64,000 nt of DNA from Lentzea terrae (lineage in GTDB: Bacteria > Actinomycetota > Actinomycetes > Mycobacteriales > Pseudonocardiaceae): NCBI RefSeq assembly GCF_003265345.1, contig NZ_QFWW01000018.1:1-64000 (forward strand), given 5' to 3'. Each line of letters starts with the position of its first letter. Position 1 is the stretch's first letter. The position numbers and the translations under genes were made by a program. This document shows positions 56,001 through 64,000 of this stretch, in pieces. Below the pieces are notes generated by a model that was not told where the DNA came from, did not search any database, and worked only from the letters and a program-made list of their open reading frames with translations.

Positions 56001-59000
56001 CCGGTCTGGTTCAGTGCCTGCTGGTCGCTCCCCCACATGACCTCGCGAACAGCCGGGTCGAGGTTGGCCAGCACCGCGTCGAGCGCCTCGGCGAACACCG
56101 GGAACGCCTCGTACAGCTGGCGCCCCATGCCGAGCCGCTGCGACCCCTGCCCGCTGAACAGGAACGCCAGCTCCCCGGCCTTGGCCACACCGGACGCCAG
56201 CACCTCGCCGTCGAGCACCACCGCCCGGTGATCGAACACCGCGCGCGTGGTCAGCAACGAGAACGCGATGTCCGCCGCATCCCCCGGCCACGCCTTGATC
56301 CGCTCGACCTGCCCGGCCAGCGCCTCAGCCGACCGCGCCGACACCACCCACGGCACGCCACCGCCCTGGATCGATCCCGCCTGGGGGCCCCAGGGGGAGA
56401 CCGAGGTCCCCACTCCAAGCGTCCCACGAGGGCCGGACGATTCCGCGGCCGCAAGATCGACGACGGGCGGGTTGTCCACAGAAGTCGAGTTGTCCACAGA
56501 AGTCGGAGGCGGGGTTGCGGCTTCGAGGATCACGTGGGCGTTGGTGCCGGAGACGCCGAAGGACGAGACGCCGGCGCGGCGCGGGCGGGAGACGGCGGGC
56601 CACGCGGTCGCGGTGGTCACCAGGGAGACGTCGCCCGCCGTCCAGTCGATGTGGGTCGAGGGCTGGTCGACGTGCAGGGTCGCGGGCACCACGCCGTGTT
56701 GCATGGCGTGGACCATCTTGATGATGCCCGCGACACCGGCAGCGGCCTGGGTGTGGCCGATGTTGGACTTGATGGAACCGAGCAGCAGCGGCGAGGGCCG
56801 GTCCTGGCCGTAGACCGCAAGAAGCGCCTGGGCCTCGATCGGGTCGCCCAGTGTGGTGCCGGTGCCGTGGGCTTCGACCACGTCGACGTCGGAGACGGAC
56901 AGGCCGGCGGAGGCGAGAGCCGAGCGGATCACGCGTTGCTGCGACGGGCCGTTCGGGGCGGTCAAGCCGTTCGAAGCGCCGTCCTGGTTGATCGCCGAGC
57001 CGCGCACGACCGCCAAAACAGTGTGCCCGTTGCGGATGGCGTCCGACTGGCGTTCCAGCATCAGGAGACCGACGCCCTCGCCCCACCCCGTGCCGTCGGC
57101 GGCGTCGGCGAAGGATTTGCAGCGGCCATCGAGAGCGAGGCCGCGCTGCTTTGAGAAAGCGACGAAGGAACCCGGCGTCGACATCACGGTCACACCGCCG
57201 GCCAGCGCCAGCGAGCACTCACCCGAACGCAGCGCTTGCGCAGCCAAGTGCAGTGCCACCAAGGAAGACGAGCAGGCCGTGTCGACAGTGACCGCAGGGC
57301 CTTCGAGGCCGAAGGTGTAGGCGACGCGGCCGGACAGCACACTCTGTGCGGTGCCAGTGCCTTGATAGCCCTCGAAGATGTCGTCGGACACCAAAGTCGA
57401 GTAGTCGTTGGACATCACGCCCGCGAAGACACCGGTTTTGGAGCCACGAACCGAAGCCGGGTCGATGCCGGCGCGCTCGAAAGCCTCCCAGGCCGTCTGC
57501 AGCAGCAACCGGTGCTGGACGTCCGTGGCGAGCGCCTCGCGCGGGGACATGCCGAAGAAGTCCGGGTCGAAGGACGGGGCGTCGTGCAGGAATCCGCCCT
57601 GCATCACGTGAGTCTTTCCCGCCGCGTCCGGGTCCGGGTCGAACAGCCCGTCCAGGTCCCAGCCGCGGTTCGCCGGGAAGCCCGTGACACCGTCGCGTTC
57701 CTCGAACACCAGGCGCCACAGGTCTTCCGGCGACGACACGCCACCGGGGTACTGGCAGGCCATGCCGACGATCACGACCGGGTCGTCGGAAACCGCGACA
57801 GAAGCCACCTCCGGCACCAAGTCAGTTGCGCCGAACAGCTCGTCCAGCAGGTAGGAGGCCAACGCACCGGCGGTCGGGTAGTCGAAGATCAGCGTCGCGG
57901 GCAAGCGGATGCCGGTCGACGCGGTCAGGCGGTTGCGCAGCTCGACGGCGGTCAGCGAGTCGAAGCCGAGGCCCTGGAACGTGCGCGTGCGGTCCACTTC
58001 GGACGCACTGCCGTGCCCGAGCACCGCGGCCACCTCGGTCGCGACCAGATCCAGCAGCGACTCCAGTCGGGCGTCCGGCGCCAGCCGCGACAGCGAGGCA
58101 ACCAGACCGTCGGCGGCAACGGACTGGGCCGCAGCGCGCCGCTTCGGCGTCTTGATCAGGCCGCGCAGCAACGGCGGCGGAGCGCCCTGGGCACGCAGCG
58201 CCGGAAGGTCCAACCGCAGCGGCAGCAGGAAAGCGTCGGAACCGGCTGCTCCGGCGTCGAACAACGCGAGACCGTCGGCGACCGAGAGCGGCGGCATGCC
58301 GGAGCGGGCGATGCGCTGCATGTCGGCGTCCGACATCGCCGCGGTCATGCCCGAAGTTTGTTCCCAAGCACCCCAGGCCAAAGCGACCGCGTGCTGGCCC
58401 GAAGCGCGCCGCACCCGCGCCAGAGCGTCGAGGAAAGCGTTGGCAGCGGCGTAGTTCGCCTGCCCCGCACCACCGAATGTGCCCGCAGCCGAGGAGAACA
58501 GCACAAAAGGCACGTCAGGCAGCAACGAGTGCAGGTGCAGAGCCGCGTCGGCCTTCGGACGCAGCACGGTGTCCAGGCGCGAAGGATCAAGCGACTCGAC
58601 AACACCGTCGTCCAGCACCGCAGCGGTGTGCACGACACCGCCGATGGAGTGCCGCGACAGCAACGACTCCAACGCCGAACGGTCGGAGACGTCACACGCC
58701 TCCACGATCACGTCCGCACCCAACTCCTGCAACGCCGACACGTCAGCCGAACCGGTGCGTGAGACCAGCAGCAGCTCGCGAACACCGTGCTCAGCAACGA
58801 GGTGCCGGGCCACCAGCTGTCCAAGTCCACCGGTGCCACCGGTGATCAGCACGCGACCGGACCACGACAGCCGCTCGGTGGGCAGAGCGGCCCGAGCCAG
58901 CCGAGCCGCCAGCACGACACCATCGCGGATCGCCAGCACCGGCTCGTCGGTCGTCAACGCGTGCAGCACCGCGCCAACCGAAGCCTCGGAAAGATCCAGG

Positions 59001-62000
59001 TCCACCAGCACAAAACGGCCGGGGTGCTCGGACTGCGCCGACCGCACGAGACCACGCGCGGCAGCAGCGGCGAGGTCATCGCCATCGACCGCGCCGCGAG
59101 TCACGAACGCGAGCCGGCCAGAAGGCCGCGACACGAACTCCTGGATCAGCGCCAGCACCCGCGAGCACGTCTCCCGCACATCGGTGCCGACAACAGGCAC
59201 CAGCGTCAGGTCAGCGTCCGTGAGCTCGGCGACGACCGGCCCCGCGGCCAGAGATAGGACATCCGGCCCGAGCACCGCGACGGTCTGCTCCGCGAACCCG
59301 ACCGGCAGCTCCACCGGCGCCCACTCGATGCGGAACAGCGAGTCACGTTCAACGGACCCCAGCTCGTCAACGGGAACCGGACGCGTCTGCAAAGCCTCAA
59401 CGGACGCAACAGGAGCACCGGTCGCATCAGCGACGGCGATCTCCATCGAACCGTCCTCGCCCCGCGACAACCGCACCCGCACCGCCGACGCGCCCGAAGC
59501 GTGCAGAGACACGCCCTGCCACGAGAACGGCAACCCGCCCCGGCTGATCGACCCGAGATCACCGAACCCGGCAGCGTGCATGCCTGCGTCCAGCAACGCC
59601 GGATGCAGCCCGAAAGCACCACCGTCGACACCTTCAGGCAGCGCGACCTCGGCATGCACGACGCCGTCACCGCCACGCCACACCGCCTGCAGGCCCTGGA
59701 AAACCGGCCCGTAGTCGAAGCCCATGTCGGTGAAGCGCTCGTAGGAGCCAGAAACATCTACAGCCTCGGCACCAGCCGGCGGCCACACCGAAGCATCGAA
59801 CGACACAGCGGAAGCGCCCGAGCCCAGCACACCGGAAGCGTGCTGAAGCCAAGGCGTGTCAACAGCTCCCTCGAGTCGCGAGAAGATCGCGACCGACCGA
59901 CGTCCGGCAGAGTCCGCCGCACCAACGGAAACCTGCACCTGAACGGCAGCATCCGGCGTCAGCACCAAAGGTGCGGCAAGCGTCAGCTCCTCAACGCGAG
60001 AACAACCCACCTCGTCGGCGGCCCGCACGGCAAGCTCCAGGAACGCGGTGCCGGCGAACAGCACCCGCCCCATCACCACGTGATCAGCCAGCCACGGGTG
60101 CGTGGCCAACGACAGCCGCGACGTGAACAGATGCCCGGCCGAACCAGCCAGTTCCACCGCCGCACCGAGCAACGGGTGGCCGACCGATCCAAGGCCGGCT
60201 CCCCGCACGTCACCCGACGAGGCCAACGGACGTGGCCAGAACCGCTGCCGCTGGAACGCATACGTCGGCAGATCGACCCGAGCAGCGCCGGAGCCCTCGA
60301 ACAACCGAGCCCAGTCGACCGGAACACCGGACACGTGCAGGCGAGCCAGGCCGGAGACGAACGCGAGCTCTTCGCCCCGGTCCTTGCGCAGCACCGGAAC
60401 CGCGCCGTCGACCAGCGCCGACAGCACCCCGTCCGGCCCGATCTCGACGAACGTCCGCTCTCCCAGAGCCGTCACGTTGTCGTGGAACCGCACCGCGTCG
60501 CGCACGTGCGAAACCCAGTACTCAGGCGATGTCACGTCACCGGAAGCCTGGAACGGGATCGAAGGAGCGTTGAACGTCAGCCCGGAGACAACCGACCGGA
60601 ACGCGGCGAGCATCGGCTCCATCAGCGGCGAGTGGAACGCGTGCGACACGGAAAGCCGCTTCGTCTTGCGATCCTCGAACCGCGCGGCAACCGCGAGCGC
60701 TTCCTCTTCCACACCAGCAACGACAACCGCAGCGGGCCCGTTGACCGCGGCGATCGACACGCCAGCGGTCAAGAACGGCGCGAGCTCGTCTTCGGTCGCC
60801 TGCACCGCGATCATCACGCCACCCGCAGGCAGCCCCTGCATGAGCGTCGCCCGCGCGGTGACCAGCGCAGACGCATCCTCAAGCGAAAGCACCCCGGCGA
60901 CGTGCGCCGCCGCGATCTCACCGATCGAGTGGCCCGCGACGTGCTCCGGCACGATCCCGAACGACTCCATCAGCCGGTACAGAGCCACCTGCAACGCGAA
61001 CAGGGCGGGCTGCGTGAAGCGAGTCTGGTCCAAAGCTTCGGCGTCCGAGCCCCACATCACCGACCGCAGCGACGGGTCGAGGTGCGAGAGAACCTCGTCG
61101 AAAGCGGCAGCGAAGACCGGGAACCGGGCGTGCAGCTCACGGCCCATCCCGAGGCGCTGCGATCCTTGGCCGGAGAAGAGGAACGCGAGCGTGTGCTCCT
61201 CCACCGCCACACCGCGCGCCAACTCCGTGCCGTCCGGCAGCACCACCACACGCTGCTCGAACGAAGCACGTGCCGTCGCCAGGGTGAACGCGATGTCCAG
61301 CGGCGACAGGGCATCCGCGACTGACTGCAGCCGAACCCGCTGCTCCTCCAGGGCAGCCGGGGTGCGGCCGGACAGAACCCACGGCAGCACACCAGGAGCA
61401 GCGACGTCCGCAGCCTCGACCACCAAGGGAGGTGCCTGCTCGAGAATCACGTGCGCGTTCGTGCCGGAAACGCCGAACGCGGACACACCGGCGCGCAACG
61501 GCCGGTCGACGGAAGGCCACGGCCGCGCGTCGTGCAGCAGCGACACGTTGCCCTTGGTCCAGTCGACCTGGGTGGACGGCGTGCCGAGGTGCAGGGTCTT
61601 GGGCAGCACTCCGTTCTGCAGCGCCATGACGACCTTGATCACACCGGCGACGCCCGCCGCGCCCTGCGGGTGGCCGATGTTCGACTTGACCGACCCGAGG
61701 TAGAGCGGTTCGGTGCGGTCCTGGCCGTAGACCGAGAGAATCGCCTGCGCCTCGATGGGATCGCCCAAAGTAGTACCCGTGCCATGCGCTTCCACAGCGT
61801 CCACATCGGACGGCGCGAGGCCGCCGTTCTGCAGCGCCTGGCGGATGACGCGCTGCTGTGACGGCCCGTTCGGTGCGGTGAGGCCGTTCGACGCGCCGTC
61901 CTGGTTGACGGCGGAACCGCGGACGACGGCGAGGATCTGGTCGCCGGCGCGCTGGGCGTCGGAAAGGCGCTTCAGCACCAGCACACCGACGCCTTCGGAC

Positions 62001-62782
62001 CAGCCGGTGCCGTCCGCGTCGTCGGAGAACGCCTTGCAGCGCCCGTTCCCGGCGAGCCCGCCCTGCGAGGTGAAGGCGGCGAACCCGGCGGGCGTGGTCA
62101 TGACGGCGACGCCACCGGCCAGCGCGAGGTCGCATTCGCCGCCGCGCAACGCCTGGGCGGCGAGGTGCAGCGCCACGAGTGACGACGAGCAGGCGGTGTC
62201 GACGGTGACCGCCGGGCCCTCCAGCCCGAGCAGGTAGGAGATGCGGCCGGACAGCACGGAAGCGGCGAAGGCCGTCGTGGCGTAGAGGCCGACGTCCTCG
62301 CCGGAGCGCGAGAGCAGGTCGGCGTAGTCCTGCGAGGTGGTGCCCATGAACACGCCGGTCCGGGTGCCGCGCAACGACTGCGCGTTCACGCCCGCGCGTT
62401 CCAGGGCCTCCCAGGCGGTTTCGAGCAGAAGGCGCTGCTGCGGGTCCATCACGACGGCTTCGCGGGGCGAGATGCCGAAGAACCCGGCGTCGAACGACGC
62501 CGGGTCTTCGAGGAAGCCGCCTTCGATCGTGGCGGTGTCGAGCTCGGAAACGTCCCATCCGCGATCGGCGGGGAATGCGCCGATCACGTCCCTGCCTTCC
62601 GCGACGACCTGCCAGAGGTCCTCCGGCGAGGCCACCCCGCCGGGGTACCGGCACCCGATGCCCACGATCGCGATCGGTTCCACCGCTGCCGCGATCAGCT
62701 GCTGGTTCTGCTTGCGCAGCCGGTCGATCTCCTTCAGTGACGACCGCAGAGCCTCGACGTACTGGTTAGCAGAGGTGGTCAT
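32975..62782 (-). CDS. six-module type I polyketide synthase (hexaene-type)
   Basis: 9,935 aa with AGAAGGAAG 6 bases before the ATG. An N-terminal coiled-coil docking segment ([20 protein letters not shown]) is followed by six modules of about 1,600-1,690 aa, each KS-AT-DH-KR-ACP. All KSs have [12 protein letters not shown] Cys motifs (module 4 LDTACSSS, modules 5-6 IDTACSSS), EAHGT and NIGH. All ATs have GHSIGE and HAFHS, predicting malonyl extender units. All KRs have GGTGGLG and the LDD motif of B-type ketoreductases. All ACPs carry GFDSLTAV. All DHs have Hx3Gx4P except module 1, where the Pro is Ala. There is no ER and no thioesterase; the C-terminus ends in a docking segment ([15 protein letters not shown]). 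Predicted product segment: six consecutive double bonds. Chain input comes from the PKS gene 24 bp upstream. The regulators fit a polyene cluster. Confidence 0.9.
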   Translation of the reverse strand: MTTSANQYVEALRSSLKEIDRLRKQNQQLIAAAVEPIAIVGIGCRYPGGVASPEDLWQVVAEGRDVIGAFPADRGWDVSELDTATIEGGFLEDPASFDAGFFGISPREAVVMDPQQRLLLETAWEALERAGVNAQSLRGTRTGVFMGTTSQDYADLLSRSGEDVGLYATTAFAASVLSGRISYLLGLEGPAVTVDTACSSSLVALHLAAQALRGGECDLALAGGVAVMTTPAGFAAFTSQGGLAGNGRCKAFSDDADGTGWSEGVGVLVLKRLSDAQRAGDQILAVVRGSAVNQDGASNGLTAPNGPSQQRVIRQALQNGGLAPSDVDAVEAHGTGTTLGDPIEAQAILSVYGQDRTEPLYLGSVKSNIGHPQGAAGVAGVIKVVMALQNGVLPKTLHLGTPSTQVDWTKGNVSLLHDARPWPSVDRPLRAGVSAFGVSGTNAHVILEQAPPLVVEAADVAAPGVLPWVLSGRTPAALEEQRVRLQSVADALSPLDIAFTLATARASFEQRVVVLPDGTELARGVAVEEHTLAFLFSGQGSQRLGMGRELHARFPVFAAAFDEVLSHLDPSLRSVMWGSDAEALDQTRFTQPALFALQVALYRLMESFGIVPEHVAGHSIGEIAAAHVAGVLSLEDASALVTARATLMQGLPAGGVMIAVQATEDELAPFLTAGVSIAAVNGPAAVVVAGVEEEALAVAARFEDRKTKRLSVSHAFHSPLMEPMLAAFRSVVSGLTFNAPSIPFQASGDVTSPEYWVSHVRDAVRFHDNVTALGERTFVEIGPDGVLSALVDGAVPVLRKDRGEELAFVSGLARLHVSGVPVDWARLFEGSGAARVDLPTYAFQRQRFWPRPLASSGDVRGAGLGSVGHPLLGAAVELAGSAGHLFTSRLSLATHPWLADHVVMGRVLFAGTAFLELAVRAADEVGCSRVEELTLAAPLVLTPDAAVQVQVSVGAADSAGRRSVAIFSRLEGAVDTPWLQHASGVLGSGASAVSFDASVWPPAGAEAVDVSGSYERFTDMGFDYGPVFQGLQAVWRGGDGVVHAEVALPEGVDGGAFGLHPALLDAGMHAAGFGDLGSISRGGLPFSWQGVSLHASGASAVRVRLSRGEDGSMEIAVADATGAPVASVEALQTRPVPVDELGSVERDSLFRIEWAPVELPVGFAEQTVAVLGPDVLSLAAGPVVAELTDADLTLVPVVGTDVRETCSRVLALIQEFVSRPSGRLAFVTRGAVDGDDLAAAAARGLVRSAQSEHPGRFVLVDLDLSEASVGAVLHALTTDEPVLAIRDGVVLAARLARAALPTERLSWSGRVLITGGTGGLGQLVARHLVAEHGVRELLLVSRTGSADVSALQELGADVIVEACDVSDRSALESLLSRHSIGGVVHTAAVLDDGVVESLDPSRLDTVLRPKADAALHLHSLLPDVPFVLFSSAAGTFGGAGQANYAAANAFLDALARVRRASGQHAVALAWGAWEQTSGMTAAMSDADMQRIARSGMPPLSVADGLALFDAGAAGSDAFLLPLRLDLPALRAQGAPPPLLRGLIKTPKRRAAAQSVAADGLVASLSRLAPDARLESLLDLVATEVAAVLGHGSASEVDRTRTFQGLGFDSLTAVELRNRLTASTGIRLPATLIFDYPTAGALASYLLDELFGATDLVPEVASVAVSDDPVVIVGMACQYPGGVSSPEDLWRLVFEERDGVTGFPANRGWDLDGLFDPDPDAAGKTHVMQGGFLHDAPSFDPDFFGMSPREALATDVQHRLLLQTAWEAFERAGIDPASVRGSKTGVFAGVMSNDYSTLVSDDIFEGYQGTGTAQSVLSGRVAYTFGLEGPAVTVDTACSSSLVALHLAAQALRSGECSLALAGGVTVMSTPGSFVAFSKQRGLALDGRCKSFADAADGTGWGEGVGLLMLERQSDAIRNGHTVLAVVRGSAINQDGASNGLTAPNGPSQQRVIRSALASAGLSVSDVDVVEAHGTGTTLGDPIEAQALLAVYGQDRPSPLLLGSIKSNIGHTQAAAGVAGIIKMVHAMQHGVVPATLHVDQPSTHIDWTAGDVSLVTTATAWPAVSRPRRAGVSSFGVSGTNAHVILEAATPPPTSVDNSTSVDNPPVVDLAAAESSGPRGTLGVGTSVSPWGPQAGSIQGGGVPWVVSARSAEALAGQVERIKAWPGDAADIAFSLLTTRAVFDHRAVVLDGEVLASGVAKAGELAFLFSGQGSQRLGMGRQLYEAFPVFAEALDAVLANLDPAVREVMWGSDQQALNQTGYTQPALFAFQVALYRLFEFYGVTPDHIAGHSIGEIAAAHVAGVLNLEDACQLVTARASLMQALPAGGAMVSVVASEKKVREHLTDGVSIAVVNGPRSVVIAGVEEEVLAIAAKWKNKRLKVSHAFHSPLMEPVLDDFREAISGLTFNEPLVRMSTSGQVNTVDYWVSHVRDTVRFHDNVTALGDVKCLEIGPDGVLSALMDGCVPAVRRNVDEVKSMLTALSRINVDGVNVDWIKFCQHGRKVDLPTYAFEQQRFWPEVSTKSDVRSAGLGAVEHPLLGAAVELAGGEGLLFTSRLSLRTHPWLRDHSLHGKVLVPGAALVELALRAADEVGLDRVDELTIAAPLVLPESGAVQVQIRVGHTGSERRAVAVHSRPEDSDLPWTEHAAGFLASGTTAADFDASVWPPAGAEAVQVDGAYERFAELGFDYGHAFQGLRAAWKLGDQVFAEVALPEDVTATGFGIHPALLDAALHAVAFADQRTEGAVPFSWESVALHAVGATSLRVRLRTTGDSSMEIAISDTTGAPVATVGSLVTRAVSARQLSAAQEALFGLDWVPVTLTEAVPAAHVVEHVSAEGSPVEAAHALTADVLARIQEWIATERAEKLVFVTRQGDLGASAVWGLVRAAQSEHPGRFALVETDGDLPDAVLASAEPQLRVRGGEVFVPRIARIAAGDSVALEVPVLITGGTGGLGQVIARHLVAVHGVRDLVLASRRGETPDWVAALDASVTVVACDVADRHAVANLLAGHQIRSIVHTAGVLDDGVIESLTPERLSKVLRPKVDAAWNLHELASDVSAFVVYSSGAGIFGSSGQGNYAAGNTFLDALIEHRRAQGLPGVSLAWGAWAETGMLSGADAERLAKSGMPPITPAEGVELFDAALSSGASLVLPLRLDLPVFRARGEVPAVLQGLVKVRARRTAASGTSSWAQKLAGLDDSGRLEALLDLVRAEVGAVLGHSGGETIDPSRAFQSLGFDSLTAVELRNRLGEVTGLRLPATLTFDYPTAAVLAGFLKAELFGASDVLLPAVSAAAVADDPIVIVGMACRYPGGVSSPEDLWQLVADGVDAITEFPVNRGWDIDGIYHPDPDHAGTTYSISGGFLHEAGAFDPAFFGMSPREALATDSQQRLLLETTWEALERSGIDPASLRGSATGVFTGVMYNDYASILDGGEFEGHQGQGSAGSIASGRVSYTFGFEGPAVTVDTACSSSLVALHLAAQALRSGECSLAVAGGVTVMSTPTTYVEFSRQRGLSVDGRCKAFSDDADGTGWGEGVGLLVLERQSDALRHGHTVLAVVRGSAVNQDGASNGLTAPNGPSQQRVIRSALASAGLSPADVDVVEAHGTATKLGDPIEAQALLAVYGQDRSEPLYLGSIKSNIGHTQAAAGVAGVIKMVQALRHGVLPQTLHVGTPTTQVDWESGAVEVLTSSRTWPEVSRARRAGVSSFGVSGTNAHVILEAPELSDPSETIGMGGGSPRGASQSGSIPQVAAVPLAVSARSAGALRGQVERIKALVDGGVSAVDVGFSLATTRALFEHRAVLLDGEVVAEGVVGGKPLAFLFSGQGAQRVGAGRELYEAFPVFAEALDAALVHLDPALRDVMWGDDAEALNQTGFAQPALFAVEVALYRLLESFGVKPAKVAGHSIGEIAAAHVAGVLSLEDACQLVTARAALMQALPAGGAMVSVVASEEEVLPHLTDGVSIAAVNGPRAVVIAGVEDEVLRVAERWKNKRLKVSHAFHSPLMEPMLDDFREAISGITFAEPVVGMSTSGDVTSVDYWVNHVRDAVRFHENVTRLGDVTLLEVGPDAQLSAMVDGSTAVLRRDRDEVASMLTALSQVHVDGINVDWMQLYTGGRKVDLPTYAFEHQMFWPKAMRKAGDVGALGLTRVEHPLLGAAVDVAGADGYLFTSRLSLSSHPWLADHTVFGQVLLPGTAFLELAVRAGDEVGLDRVDELTLAAPLVLPAQGAVRVQVAVGVEANGRRAVEVFSRPDGEDVPWTQHATGFLTSGTNSSDFDATVWPPAGAEVVDVQGAYERFAANGFEYGPVFQGLRAVWRADGEVFAEVALPEGVDGGAFGLHPALLDAALHAGGFFDGVEAGLPFSWEGVSLHATGAAAVRVRLRRNGDAWVIAVADTSGAPVATIGSLVTRAVSAPQISAVERDSLFRLDWVPVSLPNAGAVAVVVEEFVGDGDVVVQTHALAARALELVQRWIAEERAERLVFVTRQGDLAASAVHGLVRAAQNEYPGRFTLIDTDGEVAEQVLAIDEPQLRVRGGQAFVARLARAEAVEPGEFTGPVLITGGTGGLGRLVARHLVERYGVKDLVLVSRSGKADVSDLDVKVAVVACDVSDRKALQKVLKKHKVRSVVHTAGVLDDGVVESLTPERLANVLRPKVDAAWHLHELTKNLDNFVIFSSAAGTFGAAGQANYAAGNAFLDALAEHRRGAGLPAVSLAWGAWNQTGMLSEADAERMVRGGTPPLSAEQGLALFDAAIAGEDAVLLPLRLDLATLRNHGEVRPLLRGLIRTRARRAAAQADSGLVQRLAAMTPEARLAALLDLVRVEVAAVLGHDGVAAVDPAKAFQDLGFDSLTAVDLRNRLTGVTGLRLPSTLIFDYPTSAVLAGFLRDELFGADAALTALPTLTSTSDDPIVIVGMACRYPGGVTTPEQLWDLVVDGRDAISEFPTNRGWDLDSLYHPDPDHVGTSYTKSGGFIHDADLFDPEFFGMSPRETVSTDAQQRLLLEASWEALERAGIDPVALKGSPTGVFAGVMYNDYSLLLEGDSEGYQTTGGSPSVVSGRVSYTFGFEGPAVTLDTACSSSLVAMHWAMQALRAGECSLALAGGVTVLASPGAFIGFSRQRGLSPDGRCKAFSDSADGVGWSEGVGVVVLERLSDAVRNGHNVLAVVRGSAVNQDGASNGLTAPNGPSQQRVIRQALASAGLSTADVDVVEAHGTGTTLGDPIEAQALLATYGQDRSEPLLLGSIKSNIGHTQAAAGVAGVIKMVQALRHGVVPQTLHVDEPSSHVDWEAGSVQLLTGNASWPAVDRARRAAVSSFGVSGTNAHIILESASTTSNSVDSSAPVDNPAVVDLAGTDSLASRGTIGVGTSVSPWGAQTGSIPTPLVVSARSKASLRAQVERVTTLVESGVSAVDVGFSLATTRALFEHRAVVWNGVELAIGVVRDRPLGFVFSGQGSQRVGMARELYEAFPVFAEALDAALVNLDPALRDVMWGDDAETLNQTGFAQPAIFAVEVALYRLLESFGVKPAKIAGHSIGEIAAAHVAGVLSLEDACLLVTARAALMQALPAGGAMVSVVASEEDVREYLTDGVSIAAVNGPRAVVIAGVEDEVLSVAERWKNKRLKVSHAFHSPLMEPMLADFREAIAEIRFAEPSIPICASGDVTTAEYWVRHVRDVVRFHDNVTALGDVTLVEVGPDAQLTAMVDGLIPTLTRVKSDVESMLTALSQVHIDGVNVDWMQFYEGGKRIELPTYPFNRQRYWPASAGRASDASGLGLVGVAHPLLGAAVELADGEGVVFTSRVSLSTQPWLTDHVIMGRTLVPAAVLIELAMRAADEVGLDRVDDLTLAAPLVLPERGAVQVQLKVGPASGGRRQYAIHSRLEDAPDVPWTQHATGFLASGTTGSDFETSVWPPAGAVAMDYEECYERFAAVGFAYGHAFQNLRAAWRVGDEIYAELALPEDVDGTAYGLHPALLDSALHAALLDETLDAGLPFSWEGVSLHATGASELRVKLTRDEGGMRRTIALADVTGAPVATVEAVVVRAVHVEQLGEARQSELFGLEWVPVTQEDVAAPASVAVIGPDVLDLGYPVVDTIAAADAELVLVPVAGDVDVLGSTHSNAGRVVELVQEWVRSGKGGRLAFVTRGATTGEDLGAAAVWGLVRSAQSEHPGRFGLIDLCGNNLSTAMVSVAFGVNEPQLVVRDGQVLAARLARVTGDAEVRWEGKVLVTGGTGGLGAVIAKHLVETHGVRELLLLSRRGQADTTELEALGAQVTVAACDVTDRDAVAELLAQHEIRGVVHAAGVLDDGVIESMTPERVSAVLRPKADAAWHLHELTSDLTAFVVFSSAAGVFGNAGQANYAAGNAFLDALAAHRKARGLPATSMAWGVWSEVSGMTGELTEAEAARMTAAGMPPITMQQGLELFDAAVASEAALTVPVRLDLATLRARGAVAPLLQGLIRVKARRVAAGASSGLVRRLGSMDVADRRVALVDLVRTQVSSVLGHSSIDAVDATRAFQDLGFDSLTAVELRNQLTESTGLRLPATLVFDYPTAVALADHLHSELFGAAEVDALPALVSTSDDPIVIVGMACRYPGGVSSPEDLWRLVVDGVDAITPFPENRGWDLDTLFHPDPDNLGTSYARAGGFLHDADQFDPAFFGMSPREALGTDGQQRILLEATWEALERAGIDPTSLRGSRTGVFAGVMYNDYAQIIEADSEGHQGAGTSPSVVSGRVSYTFGFEGPSVSIDTACSSSLVAMHLAAQSLRAGECSLALAGGVTVMSTPGAFVGFSRQRGLSEDGRCKAFSDSADGVGWSEGVGLLVLERQSDAVRHGHTVLAVMRGSAVNQDGASNGLTAPNGPSQQRVIRQALASAGLTTADVDAVEAHGTGTTLGDPIEAQALLATYGQDRDVPLLLGGIKSNIGHAQAAAGVAGVIKMVHAMRNGVVPPTLHITAPSTHVDWSEGAVELVTEVTPWPEVSRPRRAGVSSFGFSGTNAHVILEAPAGIPPISSVVVETAGQTGSAESVDNSAPVDNSGVVDLSGAGMSVLDGTIGVGTSVSPWGAQTGSIPLVVSARTAEALPGQVERVKGVEGAAEDVAYSLLTTRAQFEHRAVVLGGEVLAQGTAQSQRSLAVLFSGQGSQRVGMGRELYEAFPVFAEALDAVLMYLDPAVRDVMWGEDQEALNQTGVAQPALFAVEVALYRLLESWGVRAEQVAGHSIGEIAAAHVAGVFSLEDACLLVTARSALMQALPEGGAMVAVQASEEEVLPHLTERVSIAAVNGARSVVIAGDEDEVLGVAERWKSKRLKVSHAFHSPLMEPMLDDFREALAEVVFRQPSVPVVASGDVTTVEYWVNHVRDAVRFSENVQKLRDGGATTFLEVGPDGVLSALVEDAIPVLRKDKGERVAVLTALARLHVDGVKVDWSGFCVGGKKIDLPTYAFDHQRYWPAVRLGGDDASGIGMVAVGHPLLIASAELADGEGVLFTSRLAVRTHPWIRNHTINGRVMVPGAALVELALRAGDEVGLDRLEELTLSAPVVLPEHGGLALQMKVSAGDERRTFTIHARPDEVVDAQWMQVVSGVLAKGEPTVEFDASAWPPAGEVVDVEGCYERFAEAGFAYDGMFRGLRAAWRAGDTTYAEVALPDDVSVRQFGLHPALLDAALHASLLDESGAAGLPFAWENVSLHATGATALRVKMTRDGSGLRIALADPAGNPVASVESLVMRAVAAEQPAELDALFSVQWTPVAVPPAEAGKTVSVLGPDVLGLSVGRVEGLLSLTDTDVVLVPVAGEQNAESVRAVTHRALELVQEWIRADRDGRLVFVTRGAVEGDDLAGAAVWGLLRTAQTEHPERFGLIDLDAEESSLATLLGVLDLDEPQLVIRDGEARAARLGRVAAGAEEVVWESPVLVTGGTGGLGRIVARHLVENHGVSELVLVSRSGQGDVSELEALGARVSVVACDVADRAALWELLKQHKVRGVVHAAGVLDDGVIESLTPERVDGVLRAKVDAALNLHDLATEATQFVVFSSAAGVFGNAGQGNYAAGNAFLDALASHRQLNGLPGVSLAWGAWDTGMLSAEDAERMRRSGMPVIDAALGLRLFDAAVAGLEPAVVPVRLDLGVLKQNGDVKPLLRGLIRVKARRKVAGSETASGLVQRLSGLDSAGRLDAVVDLVRGEVAAVLGFDTIAAVDPARAFQELGFDSLTAVELRNRLTAVTGLKLPATVVFDYPSSLQLAGYVQDELLGAVSPVESLPALVSTSDDPIVIVGMACRYPGGVSSPEDLWELVSGGIDAITPFPTNRGWDLDTLFHPDPDHPGTSYVRAGGFLHDADLFDPEFFGMSPREAVATDSQQRLMLETAWEALERAGIAPASLRGSSTGVFAGVMYNDYTQLIGGADSEGFGSTGASPSVISGRVSYALGLEGPSVSIDTACSSSLVALHWAMQALRAGECSLALAGGVTVMSTPGSFVGFSRQRGLSEDGRCKAFSDSADGVGWSEGVGLLVLERQSDAVRHGHTVLAVVRGSAINQDGASNGLTAPNGPSQQRVIRQALASAGLTAADVDAVEAHGTGTSLGDPIEAQALMATYGQDRDVPLLLGGIKSNIGHTQAAAGVAGIIKMVQAMRHGVLPRTLHAATPSSHVDWSEGAVELLQENTAWPAVARARRAAVSSFGISGTNAHVILEAPELSDLPEMMGMGGGSPQGASQAGSIPWVVSARSEGALDGQVERILQVSGDARDVAYSLLAGRTLFEHRAVVLDGQVVARGSVQRRPVAFLFSGQGSQRVGMGRELYEAYPVFAEALDDVLQYLDPALKEVMWGEDQEALNQTGMAQPALFAVEVALYRLTESFGVRPDHVAGHSIGEVAAAHVAGVLSLEDACQLITARAALMQMLPAGGAMVSVIASEEEVTPYLTGNVSIAAVNGPRTVVLAGEEDEVLKIAKQWKYKQLKVSHAFHSPLMEPMLPDFREAIAEITFSEPRIAFQASGDVTSVDYWVNHVRDAVRFHENVTALQNCTFIEIGPDAALTPLVDGAIPTSRRKSNEVTQFLTALGQAHAEGVQVDWSPLTEGAKKIDLPTYAFRRQSYWPKVVEGVSDVKSAGLSGVGHPLLGAAVQLAGQDGHLFTSRIALRTHGWLADHVIMGRALVPGAALVEVALKAAEELGLDTLEELTIAAPLVLPEQGGVQLQVAISAEENEKRTVTIYSRPEDTDLPWTENAGGTLSSNQNQGERLDAWPVGEAIELGNVYDKFAEIGFAYGETFQGLQRAWRHEGAVYAEVALPEGVEPGAFGIHPALLDAALHTALLAEGDQGAGLPFSWEGVKIHATGASAVRVRMSRDESGAMHIVIADPQGNPVAEVESLVVRAVNAGQLNENTTRDALFTLNWTPINATEPIDATVVIAGEDHFGLVDHFVAGRVYDNIENADAEVIITQVTAYSGDVVDSTHAAVSDALINVQEWITSHRQGRLWFVTKNAVTATENDVPDPVSAAIWGLVRVAQSEHPGSFGLLDIDDQRSSLAVLRQAVNADEPQIVLRDGEVLGGRLARAERSEETVEYGKVLITGGTGGLGRIIAQHLVDHHGVQELVLVSRSGQADVPGAQIVACDVSDRDAVAALLAEHQPTTIIHAAGVLDDATIESLTLDRVDPVLQPKVDAAWYLHELAPAANLVLFSSVAGTFGNAGQANYAAANAFLDALAANRKAHNQKATSMAWGAWDTGMLTAQDAERMARSGMPAITAQLGTTLFDEAVQTEAAQTIPVKLDFAVLRNHEVAPLLRGLVRTKSKKAVAGQETAGSLVKRLTGLTDQGRTDALLDLVRGQVAEVLGHAEGEVVEEDRQFQDLGFDSLTAVELRNRLGQATGLRLPATLVFDYPTPADLVAHLKSELLADAPQAGLPSVLADLDAFEKALAQATVDEALHQQIAGRLDVLRTKWAKNTSTERDFESASDDEMFAMLDEELGL
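36711..36790. repeat. KS-AT linker repeat element, subtype B (module 6)
   Basis: 80 bases beginning GGAATCGATCCCG and ending GACAATTCCGG, with an internal GGCCCCCTGGGGGG palindrome. It differs from the module 3 copy at roughly ten positions. It is read in frame in the PKS as a Gly/Ser-rich linker ([20 protein letters not shown]). Confidence 0.75.
41623..41682. repeat. KS-AT linker repeat element, subtype A (module 5)
   Basis: 60 bases beginning GGAATCGATCCCG and ending CCAATCGTCCCA, with the palindrome GGGCCCCCCAGGGGG-type core. It is identical over all 60 bases to the copy in module 4 and is translated as [19 protein letters not shown]. Confidence 0.8.
41728..41754 (+). other. two DnaA-box-like 9-mers in module 5 linker
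   Basis: TTGTCCACA occurs at 41728-41736 and 41746-41754, 18 bp apart. This is the preferred Streptomyces DnaA box. On the coding strand the boxes are read as a repeated V-D-N. Confidence 0.6.
46674..46733. repeat. KS-AT linker repeat element, subtype A (module 4)
   Basis: Identical over 60 bases to 41623-41682 (module 5). Flanking linker sequence is less similar, so the 60 bases stand out as a conserved island. Confidence 0.8.
46779..46805 (+). other. two DnaA-box-like 9-mers in module 4 linker
   Basis: TTGTCCACA at 46779-46787 and CTGTCCACA at 46797-46805, again 18 bp apart. Both fit the relaxed actinomycete consensus. Confidence 0.55.
48094..52910 (-). other. PKS module 3 (KS-AT-DH-KR-ACP)
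   Basis: Residues ~3291-4896. KS intact, with [10 protein letters not shown] replacing [10 protein letters not shown]. Malonyl AT ([12 protein letters not shown]). [13 protein letters not shown] and [11 protein letters not shown]-type ([14 protein letters not shown]). [11 protein letters not shown]. Predicted double bond. The KS-AT linker has the second subtype of repeat element (51558-51637). The AT coding sequence is almost identical to that of module 4, indicating recent gene conversion or duplication. Confidence 0.87.
51558..51637. repeat. KS-AT linker repeat element, subtype B (module 3)
   Basis: 80 bases beginning GGAATCGATCCCG and ending GACAATTCCGG, with the central palindrome GGCCCCCCGGGGGG. 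Read in frame as [20 protein letters not shown]. Confidence 0.75.
55304..55373. repeat. cluster of GTCAACATTG repeats (module 2, post-AT)
   Basis: GTCAACATTG occurs at 55304, 55319, 55344 and 55364, mostly within the near-palindrome GTCAACATTGAC. Two further pairs occur at the equivalent places in module 4 (45611, 45651) and module 3 (50483, 50523). They encode NVD-type residues before the post-AT LPTYAF motif, but use AT-rich codons unlike the surrounding gene. Confidence 0.65.
55525..55552. repeat. 9-bp inverted repeat inside module 2 AT region
   Basis: CTTGTCCGC (55525-55533) and GCGGACAAG (55544-55552) are perfectly complementary around TTGTTGACAT. Modules 1, 4, 5 and 6 use unrelated codons here. 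It would form a hairpin in the PKS mRNA. Confidence 0.55.
56368..56426. repeat. KS-AT linker repeat element, subtype A (module 2)
   Basis: 59 bases (GGATCGATCCCG to CCAAGCGTCCCA) matching the module 4/5 copies apart from about five changes. The central GGGGCCCC palindrome is preserved by paired changes. Read in frame as [19 protein letters not shown]. Confidence 0.78.
56472..56498 (+). other. two DnaA-box-like 9-mers in module 2 linker
   Basis: TTGTCCACA at 56472-56480 and 56490-56498, 18 bp apart, beside the repeat element. Confidence 0.6.
57789..62782 (-). other. PKS module 1 (KS-AT-DH-KR-ACP), DH motif variant
   Basis: Residues ~1-1665. The KS begins near 35 ([15 protein letters not shown]) and keeps the classical VMDPQQR, unlike modules 2-6 (TDxQxR). 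AT GQGSQ ~535, GHSIGE ~617, HAFHS ~714 (malonyl). The DH core reads [10 protein letters not shown] (~895): the expected Pro of Hx3Gx4P is Ala, while the second motif LLDAGMH is intact. KR GGTGGLG ~1315, AAVLDDG ~1390. [11 protein letters not shown] ~1610. The KS-AT linker is short ([19 protein letters not shown]) and lacks the repeated DNA element of the other five modules. It is probably still dehydrating, but this is the first DH to test. Confidence 0.85.
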
Positions 62783-62806
62783 CGCGCTTCCTTCTCGGAT
62801 CGCCCG

Positions 62807-64000
62807 CTAGTTCATGGCATCCCCGATCGCCAGACGCAGGAGGGCTTCGCCGTCCATGTCGTCGATCGATTCCGCCTCGGCTGCAAGCACAACATCCGGA
62901 GCGCTGTTGTTTTCCCCACTCTCCTGGGCAAGTTGCAGGACGAGGTCGAGCAGGCCGGCCCTGCGCAGGCGGCTGACGGGGATCGACGCCAGCGTCTCCC
63001 GGATGTGCGCCTCGGGGTCGTCTGCGGCCGCGACCTCGCCGAGCAGCTCCGTGCGGATGAACTGGGCCAGCGCCGCGGGTGTCGGGTAGTCGAACACCAG
63101 CGTCGCGGGCAGCGCCACGCCTGTGACCGCCTTGAGGCGGTTGCGCAGGTCGACGGCTGTCACCGAGTCGAAGCCGACGTCGCGGAACGCCCTCGTCGGC
63201 CCGAACGCCTCCGCGCTCTCGAAGCCCAGCGTCGCCGCTGCTTCGGTGCGGACGAGGTCGAGCAGCGTGCGTGTCCGTTCCGCCTCGGGCAACGCCAGCA
63301 GCCGCTCCTTGAGCCCCGAGTCCGTCGCTTCTGGCTCTTCCAGGGCTTTCTGGACCGACGGGATGCCGATCAGCAGCGGGCTCGGCCTGGACGCGGTGAA
63401 GCTCGGCGCGAACTTCTCCCAGTCCATGTTGGTGATCGTCAACGATGTGTGGCCGTCCTCGACCGCCTGCTGCAGCGCGGTGATCGCGAGGTCCGGTTTC
63501 ATCGTGTGGACGCCGCGGCGGCGCAGCTGTTCGGCGCCTTCCTCGTTCTCCGACGCCATCCCGGAGTCGGCCCAGGCACCCCACGCGATCGAGGTGGCTT
63601 TCAGCCCTTGGGACCGGCGGAAGTGCGCGAGGCCGTCGAGGTAGGCGTTGGAGGCGGCGTACGCGGGTTGCGCGCCACTGCCCCAGCTCGCCGCGCCGGA
63701 CGAGAACAGGATGAACGCGTCCAGCTCGCTCGTCAGCTCGTGCAGCAGCCAGGCACTCGTCATCTTGGCCTTGAGCAGGCGATCCAGCTGGTCGATGCCG
63801 AGCTCGTCGGTCGGCGCGTTGCCTTCGACGATGCCGGCCGCGTGCACGACCGCTCGCAGATCGGTGACGCTGTCGATCACCGACTTGAGGCTTTCGCGAT
63901 CCGACGCGTCGCAGGCCGCGATGGTGACGCGGGCTCCGAACGCTTCGAGTTCTTGACGCAGTTCCTGCGCGCCAGGTGCTTGGTCACCGCGGCGGCTGGT
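62807..64000 (-). CDS. C-terminal part of the preceding PKS (KR-ACP-docking)
   Basis: The frame stays open to the window edge: upstream of residue 1 of the visible ATG it reads TSRRGDQAPGAQELRQELEA, still KR. The KR lacks the LDD motif (HAAGIVEGNAPTDELG) and has the A-type Trp (FSSGAASWGSGAQPAYAASN), so it should give the opposite hydroxyl configuration from the six modules downstream. The ACP motif GFDSVTAVDL and a C-terminal docking segment (SIDDMDGEALLRLAIGD) follow. No TE is present. The stop lies 24 bp before the giant PKS start, so the two are in one operon. Whether this last module contains a DH cannot be seen. Confidence 0.88.
   Translation of the reverse strand, partial: TSRRGDQAPGAQELRQELEAFGARVTIAACDASDRESLKSVIDSVTDLRAVVHAAGIVEGNAPTDELGIDQLDRLLKAKMTSAWLLHELTSELDAFILFSSGAASWGSGAQPAYAASNAYLDGLAHFRRSQGLKATSIAWGAWADSGMASENEEGAEQLRRRGVHTMKPDLAITALQQAVEDGHTSLTITNMDWEKFAPSFTASRPSPLLIGIPSVQKALEEPEATDSGLKERLLALPEAERTRTLLDLVRTEAAATLGFESAEAFGPTRAFRDVGFDSVTAVDLRNRLKAVTGVALPATLVFDYPTPAALAQFIRTELLGEVAAADDPEAHIRETLASIPVSRLRRAGLLDLVLQLAQESGENNSAPDVVLAAEAESIDDMDGEALLRLAIGDAMN

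Larger units (their letters stand above)
52911..57788 (-). other. PKS module 2 (KS-AT-DH-KR-ACP)
   Basis: Residues ~1666-3290. KS with TDVQHR in place of MDPQQR and an intact Cys-His-His set. Malonyl-type AT ([12 protein letters not shown]). [13 protein letters not shown] and LLDAALHA intact. KR B-type ([34 protein letters not shown]). [11 protein letters not shown]. Predicted to add a malonate unit ending in a double bond. The KS-AT linker carries the repeat element and two TTGTCCACA boxes. The post-AT region is unusually AT-rich, with four copies of GTCAACATTG. Confidence 0.87.

Noticed and set aside
35659..62700. Many plus-strand frames of 200-900 codons opposite the PKS
   Set aside because: All are Arg/His/Pro-rich antisense frames repeated with the modules; none carries a domain, signal peptide or ribosome site.

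Overview
The window is high-GC DNA with GTG starts, GGAGG-type ribosome sites, long LuxR (LAL) regulators, WD40/STAND proteins and a modular type I polyketide synthase (PKS). This points to an actinomycete. A member of the Pseudonocardiales (Lentzea/Saccharothrix-like) is my guess, not shown directly. No rRNA or tRNA gene and no CRISPR array was seen.

Region 1 (1-7.4 kb): the left edge holds the 3' end of an IS481-like transposase and a 167-bp palindromic element flanked by CTAG. Next come a large HTH-STAND ATPase-WD40 membrane protein and a convergent secreted GH3 beta-glucosidase with a CebR-like operator. A frameshifted, N-terminally truncated relic of a YdcF/DUF218 gene follows.

Region 2 (7.4-21.8 kb): mostly chromosomal and regulatory genes. 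These are gltX, a zinc alcohol dehydrogenase, a YciO/Sua5-type protein, a secreted ricin-fold lectin, a secreted subtilase, a hypothetical protein, two very small ORFs in a structured leader region, a NUDIX hydrolase, an XRE/TPR regulator with a TTA codon, a ParB/StrR-like regulator, a CoA-binding protein beside a consensus Crp site, a YCII protein, two PucR-type regulators, a Crp/Fnr regulator and a small membrane protein.

Region 3 (21.8-64 kb, all on the minus strand): one edge of a polyene-type polyketide cluster. It contains a ketoacyl synthase III, an aldehyde dehydrogenase lacking its usual catalytic Glu, a PimM-like PAS-LuxR regulator, two tandem LAL regulators with overlapping stop and start codons, a 149-aa protein resembling only the N-terminal half of a macrolide glycosyltransferase, a tandem 3-hydroxyacyl-CoA dehydrogenase whose first half looks inactive, a 9,935-aa six-module PKS, and the 3' end of the preceding PKS gene, which runs off the window. 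All six modules of the giant PKS are KS-AT(malonyl)-DH-KR(B-type)-ACP, so it should lay down six consecutive double bonds, a conjugated hexaene. The protein has N- and C-terminal docking segments and no thioesterase, so the chain passes from the gene at the right edge to a further PKS subunit not in this window.

Most interesting beyond the routine annotation: five of the six KS-AT linkers carry related copies of an 80-bp palindrome-containing DNA element, kept in frame. Three of these linkers also carry paired copies of TTGTCCACA or a one-base variant, the Streptomyces-type DnaA box. Post-AT linkers of modules 2-4 contain eight copies of GTCAACATTG. A small translated-looking locus (14.6-14.9 kb) has a perfect ribosome site before a 10-codon ORF and a long hairpin masking the ribosome site of a 33-aa membrane peptide.
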